A stretch of DNA of 49,926 nucleotides. It comes from an uncultured Prevotellaceae bacterium. GTDB taxonomy: Bacteria > Bacteroidota > Bacteroidia > Bacteroidales > Muribaculaceae. The DNA lies in the NCBI GenBank assembly GCA_900318865.1, contig ONMF01000018.1, positions 1 to 49,926 of the forward strand, given 5' to 3'. The notes beneath the pieces are model-generated. The model made no database searches. It was not told the DNA's origin and was given only the letters and a program-made list of their open reading frames with translations. Every line of letters starts with the position of its first letter. Within the stretch, counting starts at the first letter, position 1. Positions 7,474 to 16,047 of this stretch are shown in pieces. Made by a program: the position numbers and the translations under genes.

Positions 7474-8844
7474 CTACCGGCGCGGAGTAAGGTTCAGCGA
7501 GTAGTACATGATGGCCGCCAGGATGAAGAACAGGCCGATGCTACCGGCCAGCAGGGCATAAGTCTCAAGGCTGAGCAGCACATAGATGTAGACGTAGAGC
7601 AGCACGAGCAGCGCCCCAATCATGAGAGCCTGGCGCTTGACTTGCAGCACCCCGATGAGGTAGAGCGTCACCAATGCCACGGTCATGGTGGTGGCCACAA
7701 AATAGGCCCAGCCGAAGCCTATGTGCTCACTTAACGACAGCAGAAGCGAGAAGAACAGCACCAGCGCCAGCCCGATGAGCAGGTATTGGAACACATTGAT
7801 GGGTCGCTTGAGTTTGAGCTCGCTGAAAAGTGCTGCAATAAAAGTGAGGACGATGACCAGCAGCGCGTATTTCAGCGCCCTTTCCGACTTTTGCAGATTG
7901 TCGACAGGCATCTTGAGGTTGACATCCATTTGCCACTCGCCCACCCCCATGGCTTCGAGCGATTGAATCACCTGTGAAAACGACCTGTTGACGCTTATCA
8001 CATTCCACACGGCATCAAAACCGGTGTCGGTGACGGTGCGCTGTGTGGGCAGAAAGCGCCCGTCGAAACTGGGCGTTTTGCAATCGCCCTTCACGCGCAC
8101 CGTGGTGCTCTCGCCCACCGGCATGAAGCTCAGCGTCTCGCTGCCTTTCAAGTCAAGGTGCAGGGAGAACGGCACACTGTCGGCCGTGGCCAGAGCACTC
8201 AGGTCGACGGAGCTTTGCACCTCGCTCATCTTGTCGATTGTGCCAGCATCATTCAGCGCCAGCCGCTTGTCATCAAGCGAGGCGGCCGGAATAGCCGTGA
8301 TGCCTCGCAAGTCGGTGACACCCAGCACCAGCTTGGCCTCGTTCAGCCGCAGGCTTTTCCCCTGGGGCGGCACGGGCAGCAGATTGGCGATGTCAAATGT
8401 TCCTTTTATATCGACACCCGAGTTGTAGACCACCGCTTCGTAGATACCACGGTAGAGCGTCTGCGTTTTCACATCGGCCTCGGCGTTGTATGTTTTGGGC
8501 AAGATGTAAACATAGCTCCACTGCTTGTCCTTGTCGTTGCCAACCAACGGAATTTGAATCATGGGGCCTGTGACCAGTTGGCGGTCGGCCCATTTGCCGG
8601 CAATCTCCCGGCGCGAGTTTTCGGCCGTTAGCTGCCGTTCCTCGCTCAGGTTGGCGATGAACAACGTGGGGATGAGCAGCACGAGCGACAACGCCACTAT
8701 CACAATCGTTTTGAAACTCAGGGTCTGAGTAAACTTCCGGTTTTTTTCATCATAGTCGTAATCGGGCAACTTGGCGCCTTCGGTCACGGGCTGACTGGGC
8801 GGCAACGCGGGGGGCACAGTGCCATTGTTGAATTGTTCTTCCAT
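7474..8844 (-). CDS. creD: CreD family inner-membrane protein
   Basis: A 456-aa member of the CreD (cell envelope integrity) family, close to the 450 aa of E. coli CreD. After a Pro-rich cytosolic N-terminus comes one membrane helix (KTIVIVALSLVLLIPTLFI), a large beta-rich extracytoplasmic domain, then about five or six C-terminal membrane helices. In enterobacteria creD belongs to the CreBC regulon and affects beta-lactam and colicin response; no creBC neighbour is present here, and the gene appears monocistronic. I place the start at 8844 (ATG before EEQFNN), because a TATATTTG promoter box at 8872-8879 lies between it and the far-upstream ATG at 8895. The ATG at 8856 is the alternative. 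Confidence 0.85.
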   Translation of the reverse strand: MEEQFNNGTVPPALPPSQPVTEGAKLPDYDYDEKNRKFTQTLSFKTIVIVALSLVLLIPTLFIANLSEERQLTAENSRREIAGKWADRQLVTGPMIQIPLVGNDKDKQWSYVYILPKTYNAEADVKTQTLYRGIYEAVVYNSGVDIKGTFDIANLLPVPPQGKSLRLNEAKLVLGVTDLRGITAIPAASLDDKRLALNDAGTIDKMSEVQSSVDLSALATADSVPFSLHLDLKGSETLSFMPVGESTTVRVKGDCKTPSFDGRFLPTQRTVTDTGFDAVWNVISVNRSFSQVIQSLEAMGVGEWQMDVNLKMPVDNLQKSERALKYALLVIVLTFIAALFSELKLKRPINVFQYLLIGLALVLFFSLLLSLSEHIGFGWAYFVATTMTVALVTLYLIGVLQVKRQALMIGALLVLLYVYIYVLLSLETYALLAGSIGLFFILAAIMYYSLNLTPRR

Positions 8845-8871
8845 GATAATCTGCATTTGTGATTGACGATG

Positions 8872-8879
8872 CAAATATA
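8872..8879 (-). promoter_or_regulatory. Bacteroidetes -7 box for creD
   Basis: TATATTTG on the minus strand matches the Bacteroidetes -7 consensus TAnnTTTG. It sits 28 bp upstream of the ATG at 8844 and excludes the ATG at 8895. Confidence 0.5.
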
Positions 8880-9009
8880 GTGAAATTTCATCCATTCACA
8901 CCATCCATCGCGGCATATTATACGAAACCCCTACGTTTTGCATGGAGACCGGCAGCCCGGCCATGCGTTAAATAATATGAATAGACTCAAGAGTTGGGCC
9001 GAGAATGTC

Positions 9010-9017
9010 TACCTTTG
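9010..9017 (+). promoter_or_regulatory. -7 box upstream of fRMsr gene
   Basis: TACCTTTG matches TAnnTTTG, 23 bp before the ATG at 9041. No convincing -33 TTTG was seen. Confidence 0.5.
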
Positions 9018-9040
9018 CAAATCAATGAACCGCGAAGAGC

Positions 9041-9505
9041 ATGGAAAAGAAACAAATCTATGAGAACCTGCTGGTGCAACTGCGAGGGCTGGTGGACGGC
9101 GAGCACCATCGGGTGAGTGTGATGGCCAACGCCACGGCGCTGCTGCGCGAGCTGATGGGCGAGCGTTTTTTCTGGACGGGTTTTTACGTGGTCGACGGCG
9201 AGCAGCTGGTGCTGGGTCCCTTTCAGGGCAGCACGGCCTGCTACCGCATCGGCCGGGGCCGGGGCGTGTGCGGCGCAGCATGGCAGCAAGCCCAGACCCT
9301 TGTCGTGCCCGACGTGGAGGCTTTCCCGGGGCACATCGCGTGCAGCAGCCTGTCGCGCAGTGAAATCGTGGTGCCCCTGCTCGACTCGACGGGCACCGTG
9401 CGTGCTGTGCTCGATATCGACAGCCGCGACGCGGATGCCTTCGACTCGGTCGATGCCCACTATCTGGAGCAGGTGGCCCGCGTGATTGCCGCTGCCATCT
9501 ACTAA
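9041..9505 (+). CDS. msrC: Free methionine-(R)-sulfoxide reductase (GAF domain)
   Basis: The 154-aa protein is a single GAF domain of the fRMsr/YebR family, which reduces free L-methionine-(R)-sulfoxide using thioredoxin. Family features are visible: WTGFYVVDGEQLVLGPFQG, the Cys in GRGVCGAAW, the Cys in GHIACSSLSRSEIVVP, and the C-terminal VLDIDS. Two of the three catalytic or resolving cysteines of the family sit in these motifs. The protein is cytosolic and the length is typical. A TAnnTTTG box lies just upstream. The gene leads a plus-strand run, but a second promoter-like box follows it, so it may be transcribed alone. The family call is confident. Confidence 0.9.
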   Translation: MEKKQIYENLLVQLRGLVDGEHHRVSVMANATALLRELMGERFFWTGFYVVDGEQLVLGPFQGSTACYRIGRGRGVCGAAWQQAQTLVVPDVEAFPGHIACSSLSRSEIVVPLLDSTGTVRAVLDIDSRDADAFDSVDAHYLEQVARVIAAAIY

Positions 9506-9551
9506 GCACAGAAAATGGCCTCGATTTCTTGCTCATCAGGGGCTTTTGAAT

Positions 9552-9559
9552 TACTTTTG
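9552..9559 (+). promoter_or_regulatory. -7 box upstream of HExxH protein
   Basis: TACTTTTG matches TAnnTTTG and ends 10 bp before the ATG at 9570, implying a very short leader. Confidence 0.45.
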
Positions 9560-9569
9560 CATTCAGAAA

Positions 9570-9929
9570 ATGAAAATTGTGCGAAGCCGATATTTGCCAC
9601 TGCGGGGGTTCGACGCCATCAACCTGTGCGGCGTGCTGTTTGTCCACCAGGGCGTTTACCTGTCGGGCGAGCTCATCAATCATGAGCGCATTCACACGGC
9701 ACAGATGCGTGAATTGTGCTTCGTGCTATTCTATGTGCTCTACCTGGCCGAGTGGCTGGTGCGGCTGCTGCGCCGCGGAAACGCCTACCGCGCCATCTCC
9801 TTTGAGCGTGAGGCCTACGACAACCAGCGCGACGCCAACTACCTGTCGCACCGGCGGCACTTTGCCTGGCGACACTATCTGGGTGCCGGAAATCGCGCAC
9901 ATCGTAAAAACAAAAAACATCCGATATGA
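9570..9929 (+). CDS. Small conserved Bacteroidales protein with HExxH motif
   Basis: 119 aa. HERIHTAQ (residues about 37-44) is an HExxH zincin-type motif, immediately followed by a hydrophobic helix (LCFVLFYVLYLAEWLV) and then a conserved basic region with FEREAYDNQ. It looks like a small membrane-associated protein, possibly a zinc-binding peptidase-like fold where the later Glu or His would be a third ligand; catalysis is not proven. I recall similar uncharacterised proteins in many Bacteroidales. The ATG at 9570 is preferred over the longer frame from 9486, because it follows a promoter box and the extension runs through the msrC end. It overlaps the HD gene by 4 bp (ATGA). Confidence 0.7.
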   Translation: MKIVRSRYLPLRGFDAINLCGVLFVHQGVYLSGELINHERIHTAQMRELCFVLFYVLYLAEWLVRLLRRGNAYRAISFEREAYDNQRDANYLSHRRHFAWRHYLGAGNRAHRKNKKHPI

Positions 9930-10555
9930 ACTACGACATCGAATCAAAGAAACGAGAATTCATTCAGCTACTGCGCTCCACCGGTCGCGAGGGCGTTGAC
10001 GACCTGCTGGAGTATCTGGACCAGGGGCGCATCCATTTTTTCACGGCACCAGCCAGCGTCAACCACCATCTCAACCGCGACGGCGGACTGCTGGAGCACT
10101 CGCTCAACGTGTGCCACGCGGCGCTGCAACTGCGTGAGATGGTCATCGCCATGCGTCCCGACCTGGAGAACAGGCTGAACCGCAACAGCGTGATCATCGC
10201 ATCGCTGCTGCACGACATCTGCAAGGCCGACATCTATGTGCCTGCCATGAAAAAACAACGCGACGCCAACGGCATTTGGACCGAAGTGGCATCCTACAAC
10301 GTGGACTACTCTAATTTTCCCATGGGCCACGGCGAGAAATCGGCCATGATGGCGCTGTGGGGCGGGCTCGACATCAGCCAGGAGGAGTTGCTGGCCATCA
10401 GGTGGCACATGACCGCCTGGGACGTCTCGTTCCAAAGCATTGAGGCGCTGAAAAGCCTGAACACGGCCCGTGACCAGCACCCGCTGTGCTCGCTGGTGCA
10501 ACTGGCCGACGGCATCGCCGCCAACCTGATAGAACACGGAAACGACAGCGACTGA
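9926..10555 (+). CDS. HD-domain hydrolase, 209 aa
   Basis: The protein has an HD-type metal-dependent phosphohydrolase fold: His in GGLLEHSLNV (about residue 57), the LLHDICKA doublet (about 94-101), and later His residues in MGHGEKS and IRWHMTAWD. It is cytosolic and has no other domain. The substrate is unknown; related bacterial proteins act on nucleotides or nucleic-acid 3' ends. The start ATG overlaps the previous stop (ATGA), so the two proteins are translationally coupled. The PBP4 gene begins 5 bp downstream, and the run msrC-HExxH-HD-PBP4 may be one unit. Confidence 0.8.
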   Translation: MNYDIESKKREFIQLLRSTGREGVDDLLEYLDQGRIHFFTAPASVNHHLNRDGGLLEHSLNVCHAALQLREMVIAMRPDLENRLNRNSVIIASLLHDICKADIYVPAMKKQRDANGIWTEVASYNVDYSNFPMGHGEKSAMMALWGGLDISQEELLAIRWHMTAWDVSFQSIEALKSLNTARDQHPLCSLVQLADGIAANLIEHGNDSD

Positions 10556-10560
10556 ACATC

Positions 10561-11967
10561 ATGAAAAACAAGGTTTTGCTATCGATAGCGCTGGGGCTCA
10601 CCGCCATCGCCGCTGCAGCGCTCACCCCACAAGAGGCCGTGGACAGTTTCGCACTCGACACCACCCTGCGTCACGCATCGGTGGGTGTAGCTTTATGGGA
10701 CATCGACTCGAGCCGAATGGTAGCCTGCCACAACCCGCAGCTGGCCATCGGCACTGCCTCGACAATGAAAACCGTGACCTCGACCGCGGCCCTGGAGCTG
10801 CTGGGCGCCGACTATCGCTTCCACACCCGAGTGGTGGCAAACGGTGAATTCAAGAAAAATAAATTCACAGGTCATCTGATTGTGAAAGGCGATGGAGACC
10901 CCACGCTGGGCTCGCGCTATTTTCCCACACACCCCGACATCGTGAAGCAAGTGATCGACGCACTTGCTGTCCGCGGCATCACCCGCGTGGAGGGACAGAT
11001 ACTCATCGACAACGGATGCTATCCAGCCCAGTCGTTCTCCGAAGACTGGCAGGTCGATGACCTGATGTGGTACTATGGAGCCGGCGTGCACGGGGTCAAC
11101 TTTCACGACAACGTGCTTCAAGCCAACTATTCGGTAGCGGCCGACGGTTCCACCACCATCACCGCCACACCACCCGTGCCGGGACTGGTGCTGGAGAACC
11201 GCATCGCGCCCGACTCCACGCGCCACGTCTACACTTTCATGGACTTCGGAAGGTCAGGAATCGTTTTCACGGGCACCACGCCTGCCGGCGACTACGACGG
11301 CACTTTTGCCAACCCCCTGCCGGGAGCCATGCTGGCCGACAGCATCGCGCGAGCCATGACGGCGGCCGGCATCAAGTTCAAGAACAAACGGGTCAAAGAG
11401 TCAAAACTCGCTGCAGGCACGGTGCAGCTGGTCGACCATGAGTCGCCTGTGCTCACCGACATTATCACTTCACTGCTCGACCGAAGCGACAACATGTTCA
11501 CCGAGGGCCTGCTGCGGGCTCTGGCACGCGAGGCGGGCATGCGACCCACCGACTGGAACGGCGTGCAGCAAGTGCACCGGGCACTGCACGGGCTGGGGGT
11601 CGACACCGACGGCCTGCTGATGGACGATGGCAGCGGACTGGCCCGTAACGGCAAGGCATCGGTGGCCTTCTTTGCCGACATGCTGAGCCACATGGCACAG
11701 CGCACCTATGGCGGCAAGCGGCTGTGCGACCTGATGCCCAACGCCGGCAAGCGCGTGGGCAAATTGCTTCCCGAAACCTCACTGGCCACCGATGTGGTGC
11801 TCAAGTCGGGCAGCATGAGCGGGGTGCAAACTTTTGTGGGTTATTACCCGGCCAAGGAGCCACGCTATGTGTTTGCCATTCTGGTCAACGAATTCAGTTG
11901 CTCCCGGAACGAACTGCGCGACAACATGGACCGCTTGCTCATCAACTTGTTTCTGCCCGTGAAATAA
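10561..11967 (+). CDS. dacB: D-alanyl-D-alanine carboxypeptidase/endopeptidase (PBP4)
   Basis: A 468-aa class C low-molecular-weight penicillin-binding protein (peptidase S13). A signal peptide ends near residue 20. The serine-enzyme motifs are present: SxxK as S67-T-M-K70, SDN in LLDRSDNMFTEG, and KSG (KTG equivalent) in VLKSGSMSGV near the C-terminus. A domain insertion between SxxK and SDN is as in E. coli PBP4. It trims peptidoglycan peptides or cleaves cross-links in the periplasm. I used the ATG at 10561, which gives the signal peptide at the N-terminus; the longer frame from 10486 runs through the HD gene. The length agrees with the family. Confidence 0.92.
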   Translation: MKNKVLLSIALGLTAIAAAALTPQEAVDSFALDTTLRHASVGVALWDIDSSRMVACHNPQLAIGTASTMKTVTSTAALELLGADYRFHTRVVANGEFKKNKFTGHLIVKGDGDPTLGSRYFPTHPDIVKQVIDALAVRGITRVEGQILIDNGCYPAQSFSEDWQVDDLMWYYGAGVHGVNFHDNVLQANYSVAADGSTTITATPPVPGLVLENRIAPDSTRHVYTFMDFGRSGIVFTGTTPAGDYDGTFANPLPGAMLADSIARAMTAAGIKFKNKRVKESKLAAGTVQLVDHESPVLTDIITSLLDRSDNMFTEGLLRALAREAGMRPTDWNGVQQVHRALHGLGVDTDGLLMDDGSGLARNGKASVAFFADMLSHMAQRTYGGKRLCDLMPNAGKRVGKLLPETSLATDVVLKSGSMSGVQTFVGYYPAKEPRYVFAILVNEFSCSRNELRDNMDRLLINLFLPVK

Positions 11968-11980
11968 TTTTTTCGGTGTA

Positions 11981-12015
11981 TTTGCATCGCATTTCAAATC
12001 TTTTTTCTACTTTTA
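11981..12015 (+). promoter_or_regulatory. Probable promoter for 220-aa gene/rsmI
   Basis: TTTG at 11981-11984, a 23-bp spacer, then TACTTTTA at 12008-12015 (one mismatch to TAnnTTTG). It lies 36 bp before the ATG at 12052. Confidence 0.4.
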
Positions 12016-12051
12016 CACGTTTATTGAGTAAGTAACCTAAGTTCCAAAGTT

Positions 12052-12714
12052 ATGGATGCACCGATAGTGAAATTATTGACCCAAGTCTATGAACTTGAAG
12101 GACTGCTTCTTGTCATCGACAAGCATGGAGCCGACACCCCGTCGCTCGTCTACGACAGAGTAAAAGATGCGGGCGCCAAGCTCGCCGAAATGACACAGCA
12201 GCTGGCTCAGCGGCAGCAAGAACCGCAGCCCGTCATGCCCGAGCCCGTCAAAGAGCCCGAACCTGTCATGCCCGAGCCCGTCAAGGAGCCCGAGCCCGTG
12301 CCGGCCGACGAGCATCTGCCGGCACAGGATTACGATGCCGAGGACACCTGGCAGCACGACAATGGCGAAGAGCCGTTGCGCAACTATGTGTTCAACTATC
12401 AAGAACCTTCGCGCAACGACCAGCCTGCCGAAGCCACAGCCATTTCCTCGCCCGACAGCGTCAGGGTCGACGAGAAATTGCAACGTACCATCTCCAAGAA
12501 TTTCCGGCACGCATTTTCCATCAACGACCGTTTCCGCTTCCGCCGTGAGCTGTTCTCGAACAGCGACGCCGAAATGAACGACGCGCTCGACATGGTGGAG
12601 TCGATGCACTCGCTCGACGAGGCCGAAGACTATTTCTACGGAGACTTGGGCTGGGACAAAGATGTGGAAGAAGTAGCCGATTTCATGGAAATCGTGCGCC
12701 GTCATTTCCTGTAA
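12052..12714 (+). CDS. Conserved Bacteroidales protein with Pro/Glu repeat
   Basis: 220 aa, acidic and cytosolic. Residues 1-55 are a helical N-terminal region. Residues about 60-83 contain two copies of an 11-residue VMPEPVKEPEP unit, and residues 85-140 are disordered. The C-terminal 75 residues (RFRFRRELFSNSD, then EAEDYFYGDLGW) form a conserved helical domain that I recall in uncharacterised Bacteroidales proteins next to housekeeping genes. No enzyme motif is visible. It stands 9 bp before rsmI and is probably co-transcribed. The function is unknown; the layout (two ordered ends joined by a Pro-rich linker) suits an adaptor or a nucleoid- or division-associated protein, but that is speculation. 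Confidence 0.75.
   Translation: MDAPIVKLLTQVYELEGLLLVIDKHGADTPSLVYDRVKDAGAKLAEMTQQLAQRQQEPQPVMPEPVKEPEPVMPEPVKEPEPVPADEHLPAQDYDAEDTWQHDNGEEPLRNYVFNYQEPSRNDQPAEATAISSPDSVRVDEKLQRTISKNFRHAFSINDRFRFRRELFSNSDAEMNDALDMVESMHSLDEAEDYFYGDLGWDKDVEEVADFMEIVRRHFL
12232..12297 (+). repeat. Two tandem 33-bp units in the Pro/Glu linker
   Basis: Units 12232-12264 and 12265-12297 differ by only a few third-position changes. They encode the repeated VMPEPVKEPEP segment and could vary in copy number in frame. Confidence 0.8.
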
Positions 12715-12723
12715 CACGACCCA

Positions 12724-13491
12724 ATGGCAGGAAAGCTCTACATAGTACCTACACCGGTGGGCAATCTGGCCGACATGACACCGCGAGCCATCGAAGTGCT
12801 GCAAGCTGTCGACGTGATACTGGCCGAAGACACCCGCACCAGCGGCGTGCTGATGAAGCATTTCGGCATCACTACGCCCATGCGCAGCCACCACAAGTGG
12901 AACGAGCACGACAGCGTGCACGGCGTGGTGCAGCTGCTCATGGCCGGCAACACCGTGGCACTGGTGAGCGATGCCGGAACACCGGGCATCAGCGACCCGG
13001 GCTTCATGCTCTCACGCGAGTGCAGGCGATGCGGCATCGAGGTGGAAACGCTGCCCGGAGCCACGGCTTTTGTGCCGGCATTGGTCAATTCGGGCCTGCC
13101 ATGCGAGCGGTTCGTTTTCGAGGGATTCCTGCCCGTGAAGAAAGGGCGCGCCACCCGGCTGCAGCAGCTCCAGGTCGAGGAACGCACCATGATTTTCTAC
13201 GAGTCGCCGCAGCGACTGGTCAAGACGCTGCAACAACTCACCGAGGTGTTCGGCCCCGACCGTGACGCATCGGTGGTGCGCGAGATATCCAAGCTGCACA
13301 ACACCACGCACCACGGCACACTGGCACAATTATTGCAAGAGTTCACCACAACCGCCCCGCGCGGAGAAATCGTGCTGGTAGTGGCCGGAGCGGAGCCGCT
13401 AACGACCCGGAAAGTCGACAAATACGCCCGCTTTAAACTAAAACAAAGCAACAACAATCAACTAACCGACATAGAAAATGAAGACAATTAA
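12724..13491 (+). CDS. rsmI: 16S rRNA (cytidine(1402)-2'-O)-methyltransferase
   Basis: A 255-aa SAM-dependent methyltransferase of the tetrapyrrole-methylase fold, which 2'-O-methylates C1402 in the 16S rRNA decoding centre. Family motifs are clear: IVPTPVGNLADMTPRA at the N-terminus, LAEDTRTSGVLMKHF, VSDAGTPGISDPG, and LPGATAFVPALVNSGLP. It ends in a short charged tail, which overlaps the next gene's start by 14 bp. Length is slightly shorter than E. coli RsmI (286 aa), as usual in Bacteroidetes. Confidence 0.93.
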   Translation: MAGKLYIVPTPVGNLADMTPRAIEVLQAVDVILAEDTRTSGVLMKHFGITTPMRSHHKWNEHDSVHGVVQLLMAGNTVALVSDAGTPGISDPGFMLSRECRRCGIEVETLPGATAFVPALVNSGLPCERFVFEGFLPVKKGRATRLQQLQVEERTMIFYESPQRLVKTLQQLTEVFGPDRDASVVREISKLHNTTHHGTLAQLLQEFTTTAPRGEIVLVVAGAEPLTTRKVDKYARFKLKQSNNNQLTDIENEDN

Positions 13492-14353
13492 ATTATTTGC
13501 ACTGTGCTGGGTGGTGCTGGCCATGATGCCTGCATGCCAGCGCATGTCGCAGGCCGACGAGCAGACGGCCGAGGACTCCATCGCCACCGAGCTCAACGAT
13601 TCGCTGGCAACAGCGCTGGCCGAAAAGGACAGCCTGATGGCGCTGATGACCGAAATCAGCGATGGAATGATGCAAATCAAGCAGATGCAAGATGTGGTAA
13701 ATTCTGTCAACATCAGTGGAGAGACACCCGACCGGAAGGCACAGCTGAGAAATGACATTGTGGTCATCAAGAAGTCCATCGAGGAGCGGAACAAACGACT
13801 GGCCGAGCTGGAAAAACGGCTCACACAGTCCACCAATTACACCTCCGAGATGAAAAAGACCATCGCATCGCTCAAAAAGCAACTGGAGGAGCAGAAAAGC
13901 ACCATCGACGACCTGACCTCACAGCTGGCCAAGGCACATGTGGAGATTGAGAACCTCAACAAGAGTGTCGACTCGCTCACCAACGTCAACACCGCCGTGG
14001 TGAAGGAGAAGGTGAAAGCCCAGGAAGAGTCGGTAAGACTGGCCAACGAGCTGAACACCTGCTTCTATGCCGTGGGCTCGAAGAAGGAGTTGAAAGCCAA
14101 CAAAATCATCGAGACCGGTTTTTTGAGGAAAACCAAAATCATGGAAGGCGACTTCGAGCGCTCTTATTTCACCAAGGCCGACAAGCGCACCCTCTCGGTG
14201 GTGCCGCTGCACAGCAAAAAGGCGCAAGTGATGTCGAAACACCCGGCAGGTTCCTACGAAATTGTGGAGGAAGGTAATGTGAAATCGCTTCACATCATCA
14301 ACCCATCGAAATTCTGGGAGTACTCCAACTACTTGATAGTGAAAATCGACTAA
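13478..14353 (+). CDS. Coiled-coil lipoprotein (Cbp1-like)
   Basis: 291 aa with a lipoprotein signal peptide and lipobox around MMPAC (Cys20). Residues about 25-195 are heptad-rich coiled coil (KKSIEERNKRLAELEKRL and following). The C-terminal 95 residues form a globular domain with VGSKKELKANKII, SYFTKADKR and PSKFWEYSNYLIV. This layout resembles Bacteroides coiled-coil lipoproteins annotated as Cbp1-family collagen-binding adhesins, but I base that on memory of the tail motifs, and the binding function should not be assumed here. The ATG overlaps rsmI by 14 bp, so the pair is coupled. It is likely anchored in the outer membrane. Confidence 0.75.
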   Translation: MKTIKLFALCWVVLAMMPACQRMSQADEQTAEDSIATELNDSLATALAEKDSLMALMTEISDGMMQIKQMQDVVNSVNISGETPDRKAQLRNDIVVIKKSIEERNKRLAELEKRLTQSTNYTSEMKKTIASLKKQLEEQKSTIDDLTSQLAKAHVEIENLNKSVDSLTNVNTAVVKEKVKAQEESVRLANELNTCFYAVGSKKELKANKIIETGFLRKTKIMEGDFERSYFTKADKRTLSVVPLHSKKAQVMSKHPAGSYEIVEEGNVKSLHIINPSKFWEYSNYLIVKID

Positions 14354-14370
14354 CCTCTTTTAGCGCTACA

Positions 14371-16029
14371 TTGCTTCACCAGCTGATCTCTTCCCACACG
14401 GCCATTCAGGCTGTGATAGTGCTCTCGGCGCTGTGCGCGTGCGGCCTGGCATTAGGCAAGGTGCGTGTAGGCGGAATCTCGCTGGGGGTGACGTTTGTGT
14501 TCTTCGTGGGCATTCTTGCAGGAAACCTGGGGCTCTCGATCGACCCACAGATGCTGCAATATGCTCAGGACTTTGGCTTGGTGCTGTTTGTCTACGCACT
14601 GGGGCTGCAAGTGGGACCCGGCTTTTTCAACTCTCTACATCAATCGGGGTTCAAGCTCAACGCTCTGGCTGTGGCAGTCGTGCTGCTGGGAACGATGCTC
14701 GCCGTGGGGCTGCCGGCACTGTGCGGCATGGGTCTACCCGAGGCCGTGGGCGTGATGTGCGGCGCCACCACCAACACCCCCGCCCTGGCAGCTGCACAGC
14801 AAACCCTGGCCCAGCTGCACCTGCCCGTCACCGGCGCGGCACTGGCATGCGCTGTCACTTATCCTCTGGGCGTAGTGGGAGTGATACTGGCGCTGATGCT
14901 CATGCGTCGTGTGCTGGTGCGGCCCGGCGATTTGCAGCACGATGAGGCGGCAGAAACCGACAACACATTTGTCGCCGCTTTTCAAGTCAGGAACGAAGGA
15001 ATATTCGGCAAAACGGTGGGCGACCTGGCACGCATCAGCCACAAGCCCTTTGTGATTTCACGCTTGTGGAGGGGCGGTAAAGTGCGCATTCCCAGCAGCC
15101 AAACGGTTCTGAACGAGGGCGACCGGCTACTTGTGGTCACACATGATGAAGATGTGGAGACCCTCACAATCCTCTTCGGTGGAAAAGAAAAAACCGACTG
15201 GAACAAGGACGACATCGACTGGAATGCCATCGACAGCAACCTTGTGTCGCAAACCATTCTGGTGACGCGCAGCGAAATCAATGGCAGGCGACTGGGGTCG
15301 CTGCGCCTGCGCAACCTTTACGGCGTGAACATCAGCCGCGTCAACCGCGGCGGAGTGCAACTGCTTGCCACGCCCGACCTGCGGCTGCTGATGGGCGACC
15401 GGCTGATTGTGGTGGGCGAAAAAGAAGCTGTGAGCAATGTGGAGCCCGTGCTGGGCAATGCTGTGAAGCGACTGAACGAGCCGAACCTGATATCGGTGTT
15501 CGTGGGCATGACACTGGGACTGCTGCTGGGATGTGTACCCATCGCCGTGCCAGGCACAAGCGCCCCGGTGAGGCTGGGACTGGCCGGAGGCCCCATTGTG
15601 GTGGGTATCTTGATGGGAACTTTCGGACCGCGCATTCACATGAACACCTACACCACACAAAGTGCCAACCTCATGCTGCGTGCAATCGGTCTTTCCCTTT
15701 ATCTGGCCTGCCTGGGACTGGATGCCGGGCACGACTTCCTGGCCACCGTCATGCGGCCCGAAGGGCTGATGTGGGTGGCCACAGGATTTGCACTGACGGT
15801 GCTGCCCGTGTTGCTGGCAGGCTTTTTCGGCCTGCGGGCGATGCATCTGGATTTCGCCACCCTGAGCGGCACATTGTGCGGCGCCATGGCCAACCCCATG
15901 GCGCTGAACTACGCCACCGACACGCTGCCCGCCGGCGACCGGGCTGCGGTAGCCTATGCCACGGTCTACCCGCTCAGCATGTTTGTGCGGGTACTGCTGG
16001 CCCAGCTGGTATTGCTGCTGTTATTGTGA
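14371..16029 (+). CDS. YidE/YbjL/AspT-type transporter with TrkA-C domains
   Basis: 552 aa, close to E. coli YidE (553 aa). Five or so N-terminal membrane helices (AspT/YidE duplication half), two soluble TrkA-C (RCK_C) regulatory domains at about residues 200-370, then a second set of about five helices (FVGMTLGLLLGCVPIAV onward, including GLAGGPIVVGILMGTFGP). The family comprises putative antiporters; AspT itself exchanges aspartate and alanine, but the substrate here is unknown. The only start giving the full first helix is a TTG at 14371, because no in-frame ATG precedes helix 1. It lies 17 bp after the lipoprotein gene, so it may be co-transcribed. Confidence 0.85.
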   Translation: MLHQLISSHTAIQAVIVLSALCACGLALGKVRVGGISLGVTFVFFVGILAGNLGLSIDPQMLQYAQDFGLVLFVYALGLQVGPGFFNSLHQSGFKLNALAVAVVLLGTMLAVGLPALCGMGLPEAVGVMCGATTNTPALAAAQQTLAQLHLPVTGAALACAVTYPLGVVGVILALMLMRRVLVRPGDLQHDEAAETDNTFVAAFQVRNEGIFGKTVGDLARISHKPFVISRLWRGGKVRIPSSQTVLNEGDRLLVVTHDEDVETLTILFGGKEKTDWNKDDIDWNAIDSNLVSQTILVTRSEINGRRLGSLRLRNLYGVNISRVNRGGVQLLATPDLRLLMGDRLIVVGEKEAVSNVEPVLGNAVKRLNEPNLISVFVGMTLGLLLGCVPIAVPGTSAPVRLGLAGGPIVVGILMGTFGPRIHMNTYTTQSANLMLRAIGLSLYLACLGLDAGHDFLATVMRPEGLMWVATGFALTVLPVLLAGFFGLRAMHLDFATLSGTLCGAMANPMALNYATDTLPAGDRAAVAYATVYPLSMFVRVLLAQLVLLLLL

Positions 16030-16047
16030 CGGATTGACTCCGGCAAT

